Source: Flavobacterium sp. HSC-32F16 (lineage in GTDB: Bacteria; Bacteroidota; Bacteroidia; Flavobacteriales; Flavobacteriaceae). Taken from it: a stretch of 64,000 bases of DNA. This document shows positions 52,869 through 63,700 of the stretch, piece after piece. The stretch covers positions 310,001 to 374,000 of the forward strand of contig NZ_JALKAC010000002.1 in the NCBI RefSeq assembly GCF_024171645.1. The letters are read 5' to 3'. The notes beneath the pieces were generated by a model. It was not told where the DNA came from. It ran no database searches and was given only the letters and a program-made list of their open reading frames with translations. Both the position numbers and the translations under genes were made by a program. How positions within the stretch are numbered: position 1 is the first letter of the stretch; every line of letters begins with the position of its first letter.

Positions 52869-53121
52869 ATTTCATTCGTTAAAAAGTTTTCTAATATAAT
52901 TTATTAAAAACAAAAAGTCTTAAAATAAATAAGTAAGAAATTTACGAAGTGTATGTTGCTGGTTAAAATAAATGAATTATCTTTGAGTGTTACATAAAAG
53001 TCTGTATTATAGTTATTTGTGTTTTGTTAACGCATTGTCGAAGCCTTTATCGTTCATTCAAGATTTCAGAATTAATAATTTTCGAGTTAAGCCTATTAAT
53101 CAATAATTTAAATTCTACAAG

Positions 53122-53700
53122 ATGAATATTAAAAGAACAAATCTTCGCATTCTCCCAATTCTTTTTTTGGGATTAATTTACAGCTGTTCCCCAACTGTAA
53201 AAGTTACAACTGATTATGATCATGCTGCAAATTTTAGCGAATACAAAACTTTTGCAGTTTACGATTTAAAAGCACAACAAGGTCAGGTAAATCAGTTAAA
53301 TGTTGACCGTGTTACAAAGGCCATTCGTGCAGAAATGATTGCCAAAGGATTTACAGAAAGTGCCAATCCGGATTTAAGAGTAAATGCAGTTTCCATTTTA
53401 AAAAATAAAACTTCAGTATCTGCCGACACTAATTTTTATGGTTATGGCGGTATGTATCGACCATACGGATATTGGGGCGGCGGTGCCATGATGGGCGGCG
53501 CTAATACAACCTTTAATTCATACGATTATGTTGATGGCTCACTGGTAATTGATATTGTTTCGACAAAATCGCAAAAACTGGTGTGGCAGGGAATTGGTAA
53601 TGCTGAAATTGACAGTAAACCAGACAATCCGGAGGAATTTATTAATAGTTCTATCAAAAAAATCTTAGCCGGATTTCCTCCCGGATCAGAAAAAAAATAA
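53122..53700 (+). CDS. DUF4136 lipoprotein
   Basis: A 192-residue lipoprotein with the lipobox LIYSC (Cys near residue 22) and the DUF4136 core beginning VKVTTDYDHAANFSEYKTFAVYD and ending WQGIGNAEIDSKPDNPEEFI. The central Gly/Tyr/Trp-rich loop (GYGGMYRPYGYWGGGAMMGG, 20 residues) is typical. Envelope-located; function unknown. It sits 253 bp after the DUF2252 gene and may have its own promoter. Confidence 0.9.
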   Translation: MNIKRTNLRILPILFLGLIYSCSPTVKVTTDYDHAANFSEYKTFAVYDLKAQQGQVNQLNVDRVTKAIRAEMIAKGFTESANPDLRVNAVSILKNKTSVSADTNFYGYGGMYRPYGYWGGGAMMGGANTTFNSYDYVDGSLVIDIVSTKSQKLVWQGIGNAEIDSKPDNPEEFINSSIKKILAGFPPGSEKK

Positions 53701-53722
53701 TAGAATATAAGTTTTTATAACA

Positions 53723-53754
53723 GCTGTACTTTTTCTGAAAAGAGAAAGTACAGC
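53723..53754 (+). terminator. Hairpin after the DUF4136 gene
   Basis: GCTGTACTTTTTCT / AGAGAAAGTACAGC, 14-bp stem with one G-T pair and a 4-nt loop. The T-tail is weak. Confidence 0.5.
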
Positions 53755-53834
53755 AATTATAAAAAACACCTTGTTTTCTTTTGATTTTCTTCAAAAGAAC
53801 CATGCTCCCTATTTATAAATTTAAGATCAAAGTT

Positions 53835-55028
53835 ATGCAGGATATAGTACTTTCACTTTTCTTTTTTATAGCTACAATCGTTGGATTTGCTACTTCATTT
53901 ATGGTTCTTTTTTCAAAGAAAAACTATTCAAAAAGCTTTTTTTTGGGACTGTTTTTGTTTAGTCTTGCAGTTGTAAGTATTTATAATTTTTACTTGTCGG
54001 CACATATTTTTAAAGAGTTTCCTGATCTTTTTATGATCACAAAATCTTTTATTTTTCTTGTTGCCCCGTGCGCTTTTTTGTATGTGCGCAGTGTGCTGTT
54101 TCCATACTCAGCTTTTAAAAATTATGACTGGCTTCACTTTTTACCCTTCTTGATTTATTTTTCACTTACGATTTTTGTATGGTTTGGAAATGTTACAAAT
54201 CTCTATTTGGTTTATTATCTTTCTATAAAAGTAAAAAGTCCGTTTTCTGTGTTAAGTTTAAGTGTCTGGATGTTGTACGCTTTTTGCCAGACCATGATGA
54301 TTTTAAATTATGATTTAAAAAAGTTCAAGGAAAATCATCTGCAAAAAATAAAAATTTTAAACTGGATCAGAGTTTATAATTTGATGATTTTGTTTTTGTT
54401 CTCTACTCTTTTTGTACACTTCTTTTTAATTAGCAGAGTCGACCGAATAGACTATTCCTGTTATATTTTGATTTCGCTGGTATTGGTTTTTACAGTATGC
54501 TGGCTCTATTTTAAACCGCAGATATTTTATGACGCGCAGGAGATTGATGAATTTAATATTGTTGAAGAGAATTTAGAAATTTTCACATCGAAAGAAACTA
54601 AAAATTCACTCCCGATGGTTAAAGAATTAACCACTGAAAAAAAGCAATTATATCTCTCTAAATTAGACAGTATTTTTGATTCAAAAAAACTCTTTTTAAA
54701 GAAAGATCTGGTGATTCGGGATATTGCCGAAGAAACCGGAATTACAGTAAACAACCTTTCTAATTTAATTAATTCAGAATTTAATCTCCATTTTCAGGAT
54801 TATATAAACCTAAAACGAATCGAATATTTCAAAGAAAAAATAAACGATTTAGACTGGAAAGATCTATCACTCGAAGGAATGGCGTGGGCATCTGGTTTTA
54901 AATCCAGAACAACGTGTTTTAGAGCTTTTATAAAACATACCGGAAAATCTCCTTCAGAATATTTCAAAGTAATCAGAATAAACCCTGAAAAAACCAATTC
55001 CTATTTCTTTAAACAATCTTCAAACTAA
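53835..55028 (+). CDS. Membrane-bound AraC-family transcriptional regulator
   Basis: About 397 residues from the ATG at 53835 (MQDIVLSLFFFIATIVGFA); earlier in-frame ATGs such as 53802 are possible but add polar residues before the first helix. Six to seven membrane helices occupy the first ~230 residues, followed by a linker and an AraC-type helix-turn-helix domain (last ~100 residues: IRDIAEETGITVNNLSNLI, SLEGMAWASGFKSRTTCFRAF). Such membrane AraC regulators sense an envelope signal. It probably controls the surrounding sulfatase/outer-membrane genes, whose promoter carries two related palindromes. Confidence 0.87.
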   Translation: MQDIVLSLFFFIATIVGFATSFMVLFSKKNYSKSFFLGLFLFSLAVVSIYNFYLSAHIFKEFPDLFMITKSFIFLVAPCAFLYVRSVLFPYSAFKNYDWLHFLPFLIYFSLTIFVWFGNVTNLYLVYYLSIKVKSPFSVLSLSVWMLYAFCQTMMILNYDLKKFKENHLQKIKILNWIRVYNLMILFLFSTLFVHFFLISRVDRIDYSCYILISLVLVFTVCWLYFKPQIFYDAQEIDEFNIVEENLEIFTSKETKNSLPMVKELTTEKKQLYLSKLDSIFDSKKLFLKKDLVIRDIAEETGITVNNLSNLINSEFNLHFQDYINLKRIEYFKEKINDLDWKDLSLEGMAWASGFKSRTTCFRAFIKHTGKSPSEYFKVIRINPEKTNSYFFKQSSN

Positions 55029-55084
55029 AAAAAAAGAGTTTGTAAAGAAGAAATGTGAAGTCTAATTAATTTAAAAATGAAACC

Positions 55085-56059
55085 ATGAAAACGAAATTAA
55101 AACAAAGACAAAATATAAAATCAGGACTCACGTTATTACTTCTTTTTCTCTGTTTTTACAGCAATGCACAACTTAAAGGCGGACATATTTTAGGTGCAAT
55201 GGGCCTGCAGTCAGGAACGCAGACGCCGGCTAATACTCTCAGCGTTTATGTGCCGGGCTATTTATACGATGCTTCTTCTTTGCGGGATGCCAATGGTGAT
55301 AAGTCTATAGCAAATCCAGATATTACGATGTTTATAACAGGTGTTGGGGCCAATTATGTAAGCGATTTAAAAATTTTAGGAGCCAATTACGGAGCTACTA
55401 TTTTATTGGCTTTTGCTTCAAACACCATTCAGGGAAATTCTATAGATTCTAAAAATTCGCTTGCTTTTACAGATATGTATGTACAGCCTTTGCAATTAGG
55501 CTGGCATAATAAAAGAGCCGATTTTGTTTTTAGTTACCAAATGTATCTTCCAACCGGAAAATTCACAGCCGGAGCATCAGACAATGCCGGATTAGGAATG
55601 TTTATGAATGAGTTTTCGGCCGGAACAACTTTGTTTTTTAATGACAAAAAAACACTTCATTTCTCAGCTTTGGTCTCTTATGAAATCAACGGAAAGAAAA
55701 AAGACACCGAAATTAAAACCGGAGATATTTTAAGTATTGAAGGTGGTTTGGGAAAAACATTTTATATGATGAATGCCGAGAAAACAGCTCCAAAAGGAAT
55801 TTTAAATGCAGGATTAATTTATTACCTGCAATACAAAGTGTCGAATGATAAAATTCCTGTTGGAAACCTGGTACTCGAACCAGATAAAGACCGCGTTGGA
55901 GCTTTGGGCGCTGAGGTAAATTATTTTCATATTGGCTGTACAACTTCGGCCGGATTGCGATGGGTTTCAGAATTGGGTGCCGAAAGCCGCTTTCAGGGGA
56001 ATACTTTCTTCCTTACTCTGGCGCACGTTTTCAGCTTAACAAAAGAAAAAAAAGGATAA
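55085..56059 (+). CDS. Outer-membrane transporter of the phenol/MetA-degradation (SphA-like) type
   Basis: A 324-residue beta-barrel with a signal peptide (cleavage after SNAQ). The GGHILGAMGLQSGTQTPANT start, the VGANYVSDLKILGANYGATIL strands and the QLGWHNKRADFVFSYQMYLPTGKF block are typical of the 'transporter' family Phenol_MetA_deg. It likely moves aromatic or lipid-like compounds. It comes 56 bp after the AraC gene and 61 bp before the next barrel. Confidence 0.85.
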   Translation: MKTKLKQRQNIKSGLTLLLLFLCFYSNAQLKGGHILGAMGLQSGTQTPANTLSVYVPGYLYDASSLRDANGDKSIANPDITMFITGVGANYVSDLKILGANYGATILLAFASNTIQGNSIDSKNSLAFTDMYVQPLQLGWHNKRADFVFSYQMYLPTGKFTAGASDNAGLGMFMNEFSAGTTLFFNDKKTLHFSALVSYEINGKKKDTEIKTGDILSIEGGLGKTFYMMNAEKTAPKGILNAGLIYYLQYKVSNDKIPVGNLVLEPDKDRVGALGAEVNYFHIGCTTSAGLRWVSELGAESRFQGNTFFLTLAHVFSLTKEKKG

Positions 56060-56120
56060 CCAAAGCCCTTTAAAAGCTGCTGTTTTTTAAATGAATACGA
56101 TAAATTTTAAATTGATTTAA

Positions 56121-57308
56121 ATGAGAAATATACCTTCAGATTCTTTCCTGAAAAACAGAAAACTTTTTCAGCACATGGTTTTTATTTCTGCCTTTTTACT
56201 TTTTACTTTTCAAACCAGTATTGCTCAAAAACAACATATCAGCGTAAAAGATTCTCTCGACGGAGCTTTCGATTTAAGCGATTATATTATTTATGCGCAT
56301 GGTTTTATTGTGGTACCAACTGTAATTACAGAACCGGCTTTGGGCGGAATTGGAGGCGCAATTGTACCCGTTTTTCTAAAAAAACACGCTCCGGTTATTG
56401 ACGAAAACGGAAAAACACGTTTTATAAACCCCGATATAACAGGCGGAATTGGAATGTATACCGGAAACAAGAGCTGGATGGCAGGCGCGTTTCGATCTGG
56501 AACTCTTATAAAATCCAGAATATTATATCGTGTTATGGCAGGTTATGGCGAAATGAATTTATCTTTTTATGCCAATAATATTCCAAATGCAAAAGATCAG
56601 GAATTTAAGCTGAATTTTAAATCTACGATATTTTATACACAATGGTTAAAACAGTTTAATAACCCGAAATGGAGTGCGGGGCCGCAGTATTTATTTTTGA
56701 ATTCTAAAATCAATCTGCCCGATGTAAATCTTCCTCCGCCGTTTGTAAAGCCGGGTGATATTAAAAGCACCATAAGTCAGCTGGGCGCTGCGATTCAGTT
56801 TGACGGACGCGATAATATATTTACACCAGATAAAGGAATACGGCTTCAGTCAGATTTCTTTTGGTCTGATGATGTCATTGGGAGCGATTACGATGCCTGG
56901 CGCGTCAACTTATCAGCAATAGGATTTTATCCATTAGCAAAAAAATTAATAGGCGGGCTTAGGGTAGAAGGAGAGCAGGCGTTTGGGAGTCCGCCTTTTT
57001 ATTTATTGCCCGGGATTAATTTAAGAGGAATTCCCGCTGCCCGATATCAGGGAAAAACCAGCATCGTTACCGAAGCCGAATTACGATGGGATGTATACCG
57101 AAGATGGAGTCTTATGGGTTATGGCGGTTTAGCAAGTGCTTTTAACGATTGGGATAAAGCTTTTGCCAAACCCGTAATTTACAGCTACGGAACAGGATTT
57201 AGATATTTATTGGCCCGAAAATTCAAACTTCGAATGGGTGTAGATGTTGCAAAAGGTCCCGAAGACTGGGCCTATTATATTGTATTTGGAAGCAATTGGC
57301 TGAGATAA
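56121..57308 (+). CDS. BamA/TamA-family surface-antigen beta-barrel protein
   Basis: A 395-residue protein with a signal peptide and a D15/surface-antigen barrel: LGAAIQFDGRDNIFTPDKGIRL, DAWRVNLSAIGFYPL, and a final WAYYIVFGSNWLR ending in an aromatic-rich last strand. At this length there is no room for the five POTRA domains of BamA, so it is not the essential assembly factor but a shorter member of the family. Role unknown; last gene of the envelope cluster, followed by a bidirectional terminator. Confidence 0.86.
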   Translation: MRNIPSDSFLKNRKLFQHMVFISAFLLFTFQTSIAQKQHISVKDSLDGAFDLSDYIIYAHGFIVVPTVITEPALGGIGGAIVPVFLKKHAPVIDENGKTRFINPDITGGIGMYTGNKSWMAGAFRSGTLIKSRILYRVMAGYGEMNLSFYANNIPNAKDQEFKLNFKSTIFYTQWLKQFNNPKWSAGPQYLFLNSKINLPDVNLPPPFVKPGDIKSTISQLGAAIQFDGRDNIFTPDKGIRLQSDFFWSDDVIGSDYDAWRVNLSAIGFYPLAKKLIGGLRVEGEQAFGSPPFYLLPGINLRGIPAARYQGKTSIVTEAELRWDVYRRWSLMGYGGLASAFNDWDKAFAKPVIYSYGTGFRYLLARKFKLRMGVDVAKGPEDWAYYIVFGSNWLR

Positions 57309-57330
57309 TTATTGATTGTTGATTGTAAAA

Positions 57331-57364
57331 ATTAAATTCCCGATAATTGTTTATCGAGAATTTA
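57331..57364. terminator. Bidirectional terminator
   Basis: TTAAATTC..CGATAA / TTATCG..GAATTTAA arms, between the convergent barrel and CPBP genes. A-rich left and T-rich right flanks. Confidence 0.65.
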
Positions 57365-57402
57365 ATTATAATTCGCGCACTTGCTTTGCTGGCGGCAAAA
57401 AA

Positions 57403-58263
57403 TTATTTTTTCCAGTAAGGCGGAATGATTTTATTTTGTTTTTGGCTCAAAGCCAATAGTAAAATCGTTCCTAAAGCACAAAATACAATTGCTTGTATTG
57501 ATCCTTCGGGACCAAATTCTCCTCCGGTTATAAATTCCGGACCTTGTATTTTGGCTTCTAATAAACTGCTTGTTTTTTCGTTTCCGGATGTTATCGCTCC
57601 AAAAATTCCCGACTGTGTAAAATTCCATGCAAAATGCAAAGCAATTGGCATCCATAAATTACGGCTGTAAATAAAAGCAGCACCCAGCATAAAACCTGCA
57701 GTTGTAATACATATTCCGGAAATTAATGTGCCGTGAGGATTCGCCAGGTGAAAAATGCCAAATAACACTGAAGAAATCGTAAGAGAAATGTAACTTCCCA
57801 GTTTTTCTTCCAGAATTCTAAATATAATACCGCGTACCAATATTTCTTCGATAATGGCAACAGTAAACATTATCGCAAAAGGAATCAGGATAAACGAAAC
57901 AGGATTGATATTTACAACGCTGTAATTTCCGTTAAGGTACATTACTAAAATAGTAAAGGACTGTAAAACAAAACCAATCAAAATTCCAATGGTAAGATTT
58001 TTGGCAAGTCCATTTACAGAAAATTCCGTTATGGCTCTTTTATCGTATTTTTTAAAGAAAAGGATATAGCTAAAGATACAGGAGAAAGAAACAAAAAGCC
58101 CTTTTAAAAGATTTCGGTAGTCTTTTTCAAGTGGTGTTAAGGCTAATAATTTTACGGCAATCTGCTGGCCAATAATAACAACGGCCATAAAAGTAAGCAG
58201 CGCAAGAACGATTTTGACAACAGGGAAATTAAATATTTTTTGTTTTCGGGTAAGGGTTTCCAT
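57403..58263 (-). CDS. CPBP-family intramembrane metalloprotease
   Basis: A 286-residue membrane protein with about eight helices. The CPBP/Abi motifs are visible: EEILVRG (EExxxR), FGIFHLANP (FxxxH) and a late HFAWNFTQ (HxxxN/B). These Glu/His residues form the metalloprotease site. Members cleave prenylated or membrane proteins or protect against bacteriocins; the target here is unknown. Alone on the minus strand, 77 bp downstream of the AraC regulator, so perhaps controlled with it. Confidence 0.92.
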   Translation of the reverse strand: METLTRKQKIFNFPVVKIVLALLTFMAVVIIGQQIAVKLLALTPLEKDYRNLLKGLFVSFSCIFSYILFFKKYDKRAITEFSVNGLAKNLTIGILIGFVLQSFTILVMYLNGNYSVVNINPVSFILIPFAIMFTVAIIEEILVRGIIFRILEEKLGSYISLTISSVLFGIFHLANPHGTLISGICITTAGFMLGAAFIYSRNLWMPIALHFAWNFTQSGIFGAITSGNEKTSSLLEAKIQGPEFITGGEFGPEGSIQAIVFCALGTILLLALSQKQNKIIPPYWKK

Positions 58264-58340
58264 TTGATTTATTTTAATGATTTATGATGAGACAAAAGTA
58301 TCCCGCATTAAAAACAAAAAATAGAATGAAATTTGCCTCT

Positions 58341-59138
58341 TTATAATTTTTGAAACTGTTTTGGCAGAAATCCTGTTTGCGTTTTAAAAGTCCTTATAAA
58401 ATGGCTTTGATCTGAAAATCCGCATTCGAGCGCAATTTCGGTTAAATTATTCTCGCTGGATTGTATCAGCGAAAGCGAACGATTAATTTTTATACGACGC
58501 ATATATTCGCCCAAAGTACAGCCAAAATATTTAGGGAAATGCTTTGAAATCGTAATAGGGTTGAGGTTTAAAACCAAAGCTAAATCCTGAAGATTTGGAT
58601 TTTCGTTCCAGCAGTCGTTTAATAATTCATTTAGGCTTTTTACCCAAAACGGACTTTTCTCATATCGTTCCAAATGAGTATTGGCGTTCGATAACTGAGA
58701 AAACAACATTTTAATTGTATCGGCAGAAAAAGTATCGGCGGTAAGCGTTTCTTTAAAAATCTTTAAAATCAAAAACTTGGTAAAAGCTTCATTTTGAATT
58801 GATTTTTCGATAACAGCTTCGGAGATTTGAAGTTCCTTGAGCAGGTTTTCTTCAATTTCAATGTTTATGTTTCGGGAAGGAAAAAGCGTATTTTGGTTTA
58901 AATGCAGTTCGTCGCTGTGATAAAATAATAATGATCCCGCACCAACCGTTTCGCTGAAATTTTTCCTTTTCTCGGTCGTGCCGCCTTTTAAGAAAAGCGT
59001 TATATGTGCATTATTGTGCGAATGCCAGCCTTCGTAAACCTTGTTTTGGTATTCCGTTTCGACCACTGCAATTCCCTGCGCGGTATCAAAACTGTTTTTG
59101 GTATTACCTAAGTATTTCTCTTTTTCGAGTTCGTACAT
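58341..59138 (-). CDS. AraC-family transcriptional regulator
   Basis: A 265-residue AraC protein. The N-terminal part has the cupin-like pattern (YEGWHSHNNAHITLFLKGG), suited for small-ligand binding. The C-terminal tandem helix-turn-helix spans about 170-262 (LQDLALVLNLNPITISKHFPKYFG, NLTEIALECGFSDQSHFIRTFKTQTG). It probably controls itself and the CPBP protease gene downstream. The ligand is unknown. Confidence 0.9.
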   Translation of the reverse strand: MYELEKEKYLGNTKNSFDTAQGIAVVETEYQNKVYEGWHSHNNAHITLFLKGGTTEKRKNFSETVGAGSLLFYHSDELHLNQNTLFPSRNINIEIEENLLKELQISEAVIEKSIQNEAFTKFLILKIFKETLTADTFSADTIKMLFSQLSNANTHLERYEKSPFWVKSLNELLNDCWNENPNLQDLALVLNLNPITISKHFPKYFGCTLGEYMRRIKINRSLSLIQSSENNLTEIALECGFSDQSHFIRTFKTQTGFLPKQFQKL

Positions 59139-59382
59139 TTCGGGATTTGTTGCGTGGTATTTCAGGAACTAAAATACTATTTATTTAGAAACAAAAATCT
59201 AAAACTATTTTGATTCTACTGAATTAGTCGTTTTTATGTAATTTGTAAGATTTAAATGCTTAATAAAAACATTGTATAAAGATTAACTGTTAAATAATAG
59301 TTTTTTTACCGAATATTTAATTGTTTTGTAACAAAAATATAATACAGGCTACTAATTAGTCAACTATTTAAATCTTTATATT

Positions 59383-60579
59383 ATGTATAAAAATACGATG
59401 AAATCAGTTTTTGCTGCATCTGCTTTTTTAGTGGGAGTAAGCGGCTGTTTTGCACAAGACATTTTGGTAAATTCATTAAAGTTAAATGCAAGTGATAAAA
59501 GTAAAGAAGCTTTTAAATTTACTGAAGTAGTTAACTTAGGAACTACATCTGTAAAAAACCAGGGTTCATCTGGAACTTGCTGGAGTTATGCTTCAAACTC
59601 GTTTTTAGAGTCAGAAATGATTCGTTTAGGAAAACAGCCTGTTGAGCTTTCTCAGGTTTTTTCGGCAAGAAACGTTTATGTAGAAAAAGGTATTAACTAC
59701 GTTCGTATGCACGGAGCGGTTACTTTGGGCGACGGTGGTGCTTTGCATGATGTTACAAACATGTACAAAAAATACGGAGCTGTGCCTAGAGAAGTTTACA
59801 CAGGATTAAACTACGGAACAGATAAAAATAAATTTGCCGAAATGGCAGCACTTATCGAAGGTGTTTTAGCAGCGGTGGTTAAAAATCCAAACGGAGAATT
59901 AACACCAAACTGGCAAAAAGCCTATGCTTCGGTTATTGATTCTTACTTAGGAAAAGTGCCAGAAAACTTTACTTACAAAGGAAAAAACTATACACCACAA
60001 TCTTTTGCTAAAGAGGTAGTAGGAATTAATCCTGACGAATATGTAGAAATGTCATCTTTTACAACTTCTCCATACTACCAAAAAACAACTATGATGGTGC
60101 CGGACAACTGGTCATTTGATCAGGTTTACAACGTAAAAGTAAACGACATGACAGATGTTATCGACAATGCGTTGAAAAAAGGTTATACTGTAGCCTGGGC
60201 AACAGACGTAAGTGAGAAAAGCTTTAGCTGGAAAAACGGTGTGGCGTATGTACCAACAAAGAAATTTGACGAAATGACGGCTGAAGAAAAAGCAGATATG
60301 TTTAACGGACCAAAAGCTGAACCGGAAATTACTCCGGAAATGCGTCAGGCTGCGTTTGACAACTACACCACTACAGACGACCACGGAATGCACATTATTG
60401 GTCTTGCAAAAGATCAAACAGGAAAAGAATATTATATCGTAAAAAATTCTTGGGGAGAGACAAACGACTACAAAGGTTTCTTGTTTGTAACCAAAAATTT
60501 TGTAAAATATAAAACTACTGCCTTAATGGTAAACAAAGGTGGAATCCCAACGGATATTGCTAAGAAATTAGGGGTTTAA
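59383..60579 (+). CDS. C1-family (bleomycin hydrolase-like) cysteine peptidase, secreted
   Basis: A 398-residue papain-superfamily peptidase. The signal peptide ends near CFAQ (a start at 59398, MKSVFAAS, gives the same mature protein). The active site is Cys66 in NQGSSGTCWSYASNSFLESE, His in TDDHGMHIIGLAKD and Asn in YIVKNSWGE. The architecture is that of aminopeptidase C/bleomycin hydrolase, but with secretion. Likely a periplasmic aminopeptidase. Followed by a terminator. Confidence 0.93.
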   Translation: MYKNTMKSVFAASAFLVGVSGCFAQDILVNSLKLNASDKSKEAFKFTEVVNLGTTSVKNQGSSGTCWSYASNSFLESEMIRLGKQPVELSQVFSARNVYVEKGINYVRMHGAVTLGDGGALHDVTNMYKKYGAVPREVYTGLNYGTDKNKFAEMAALIEGVLAAVVKNPNGELTPNWQKAYASVIDSYLGKVPENFTYKGKNYTPQSFAKEVVGINPDEYVEMSSFTTSPYYQKTTMMVPDNWSFDQVYNVKVNDMTDVIDNALKKGYTVAWATDVSEKSFSWKNGVAYVPTKKFDEMTAEEKADMFNGPKAEPEITPEMRQAAFDNYTTTDDHGMHIIGLAKDQTGKEYYIVKNSWGETNDYKGFLFVTKNFVKYKTTALMVNKGGIPTDIAKKLGV

Positions 60580-60603
60580 GAAGTTTAAGGTTTTTATAAA
60601 ATA

Positions 60604-60639
60604 GAAAAGCGCTGTGATCTTTGGATTGCGGCGCTTTTT
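60604..60639 (+). terminator. Terminator of the C1 peptidase gene
   Basis: AAAAGCGC...GCGCTTTTT with an imperfect inner stem. It isolates the following defence-like gene from readthrough. Confidence 0.8.
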
Positions 60640-60754
60640 GCTTAAATTGAAATGCGTAAAAGAAATATTTTAAGTACAATTAATTTGATCGGGAGAAAAT
60701 TATAAAAAAAATTATCTTTACTTAAAAGGATAATACAGTAAAAGTAATATTAAA

Positions 60755-63700
60755 ATGGATAAAGATTGGTTTGTATTAGTTGAAAAATATACTGTACCTG
60801 GAGCTAGAGATAAGTTCGAAAAGATATGTGCAACACTATTTAAAGAATTACATCCTAATGAAAATGTTAGGATAGTAGAAGTTCATCAAGGTGATGGCGG
60901 TATAGATGTTTTTATTGGTAAGATTGGGGTGAAGCCAATTCACGTTATTCAGTGTAAATTTTTCCCAAAAGAATTTGCTGAATCTCAGAAACAGCAAATA
61001 AAAAGTTCTTTTAAATCTGCTATTGAATCAAAAGATTATAAATTATATAATTGGACATTGTGTATTGTCAATACATTAAATCTGAATCAAAATAAATGGT
61101 GGATAAAATGGAAGGATGAAACTTCTAAAACATATAATTTATCTGAAAATTTTATCAATTTGATAGATGGAGATGATTTGATTGATAAATTAAAAACTCA
61201 TAATCTCTACAATTCAGCCTTTGAAAGGGAAGACTCAATTAAAATTCAAGATTTACATAATAGCATAATACAAAAAACATCAATAGAAGATATAAATACA
61301 AGTATTAGAAAAGCATCTTTGTTTTTAAGTAAAGTTAAAAATTATTTTGAGAAAGACCCTAAAACTCACATTCCGAGAAAAGAAACGGAAAAGATAATTA
61401 ATTGGGTAAAAAATGATTTAGAATACCCGGAGAAAAATATTCTCATTCTTGAGGGAGAAAAAGGAATTGGGAAGTCAGTAATACTAAAAGATGTCTATGA
61501 AGAATTGATAAATGAGAATTATATTGTTCTCGGAATAAAAGCAGATGCATATTATGCAGTATCTCCCATAGAATTAGAAAATAAGCTTTTTATAAATCAG
61601 GACATATCCTTTTCTAAAATTATAAGAATATTTAAAGAAAACAAGAAAAATCTAATTGTTATTATTGACCAATTAGACGCACTTTCACAGACATTATCTT
61701 CAAGTAGAGAATATATTCAAACATACAACAGAATAATAAATGAATTAGTAGATGAAAAAAATGTTAGAGTAATTATTTCATCAAGATCTTATGATTTAAA
61801 TTATGATGCAGAATTAAGTACTTACAAAACAAAAGAGTATGCTAATGTAAAGGCATCTTTTCTCGATGAAAGTGAAGTTATAAGTACTTTAAAGTTATTT
61901 AATATCACTTGTGGCTCAACAAAGGTAATTCAACTTTTAAGAACGCCTAATCATTTAGAAATATTTTGTAAACTACCGAACAAGAATAAAATAAATCTAA
62001 ATACACTATCATCATTGAAAGATTTATATGATGAACTGTGGAATTCTTTAATAATTAACCAAGAAAACTTAAAACTAACCCAATTACTTTATAGTATTGC
62101 TGTTGATATGTATAAAAAACAGCAAATTATAGTTAATAAACAATTAATTGCTGGTCTTAATAAAGAATTGAGATATCTATTAAGCAATCAACTTCTTACT
62201 TTAGAAAATTCCAATATACAATTTTCACATCAAACTTTTTATGACTACTGTTTTGCAAGACAATTTGTTGAACTTAATAATGATATAAAAAAGTATATTA
62301 ATGAAAATGATCAAAACTTAGAGATAAGATCGGTTATTAAAATGGTGTTTGAATACTTAAGAGAGTATGATCATCAAAACTATATTATATCAATAAAATC
62401 AATATTAAGATCATACAAATATAGATTTCATATCAAATCGCTAATAATTAGCAATATAGGTGTGTTAGAAAACCCTACTAATGAAGAAAAAGAACTTGTT
62501 GAAAAATACATTTTTAATAATGAAATGTATGAAGATATATTTACAAGTTCTGTCTTTTCAAAAAAATGGGTTGAATATCTAATTGACAGAAGGATACCGG
62601 AAAACTATCTATTTATAAAATCTCCTTTTATAAATAAGTTGTATTTAATCTATAAAAGACAATCTGTTTTTAACTTTGTTTTTTTTGAAAAGTTAAATGG
62701 TGAAAAAATAGTTGAATATAAAAAAAATACAATATGGTCAATTCTTAGAAACAATATAAATCATTCCCCTATAAAGATCATAACCTATTTAGATAAATTA
62801 CCTTCTTTTTCGGATAAAAATAATTTTATAGAAAGAATAATAATAAACATTGATAATTGGAGCAATCCTGAACTGTTGCCATTTTTCCAAAAATATATTC
62901 ATTTTAATAAGGAATCTGATAATGCTAGTTTTTGGTTTTATCAAATACTAGCCAAAGTATTTCAACATCATCCAATTTACGCTTTTCATTTAGTTAGGCC
63001 AATCTTCCTAGACATATTTAATGGGGATCTATTTTATGAAGATAAATTCTCACATGAAAAAGAAGAACTACTTAAGAAATTTTATATAATTAATCCAGAA
63101 GATACTTTTGTATTTATTTTAAAAATTTATATTGAAATCTTAGAAAACAATAAAGCAACTCCTTATAAACTTATTAACACGCCGTATTTTAAATGTTCCA
63201 AGTTTCATGATGAAATAAATATTAATTCAAAAGGGAGTAATGTTATAATGGAAGAATTTCTCGTGGAACATTTGTTAAATAAAAAACAAGATATTAGCTA
63301 TATAAGAAATTTTATAAATAAACATAAAGAATCTAATTCTCTTTATATCATAAGAGTTTTGATTTTACTTTTAAAAGATCTTTATCTTGATTATAAAGAT
63401 GAAACCTATAATTTGATAACAATTATTCATAAGAAAAACGGATTAAATACAATTGATGATTTACTACAATTATCCATTAGACAATTGATAGGATCTTCTT
63501 TTAATCTGTTCACAGATAATGAAAAGATAAAGATAATTGAAATAATTCTTTCCATAAAGAGCCCCTATGAGATGCCATATATGTATAATGATGAAACAGG
63601 AAGAAAAAGAGTGCATTTCCCAGGTTTCGGTAGAAAACAATATACATTTATCAGACAAATTTCATTAGAGGAAATTAAAAAACATTCTGATCTTAAAACA

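Noticed and set aside
56121..57308. Identification as BamA
   Set aside because: At 395 residues it cannot hold five POTRA domains; only the barrel family signature is visible.
63470..63658. 62-codon minus-strand frame
   Set aside because: It is a shadow within the long Avs-like frame, which is open across the whole region.
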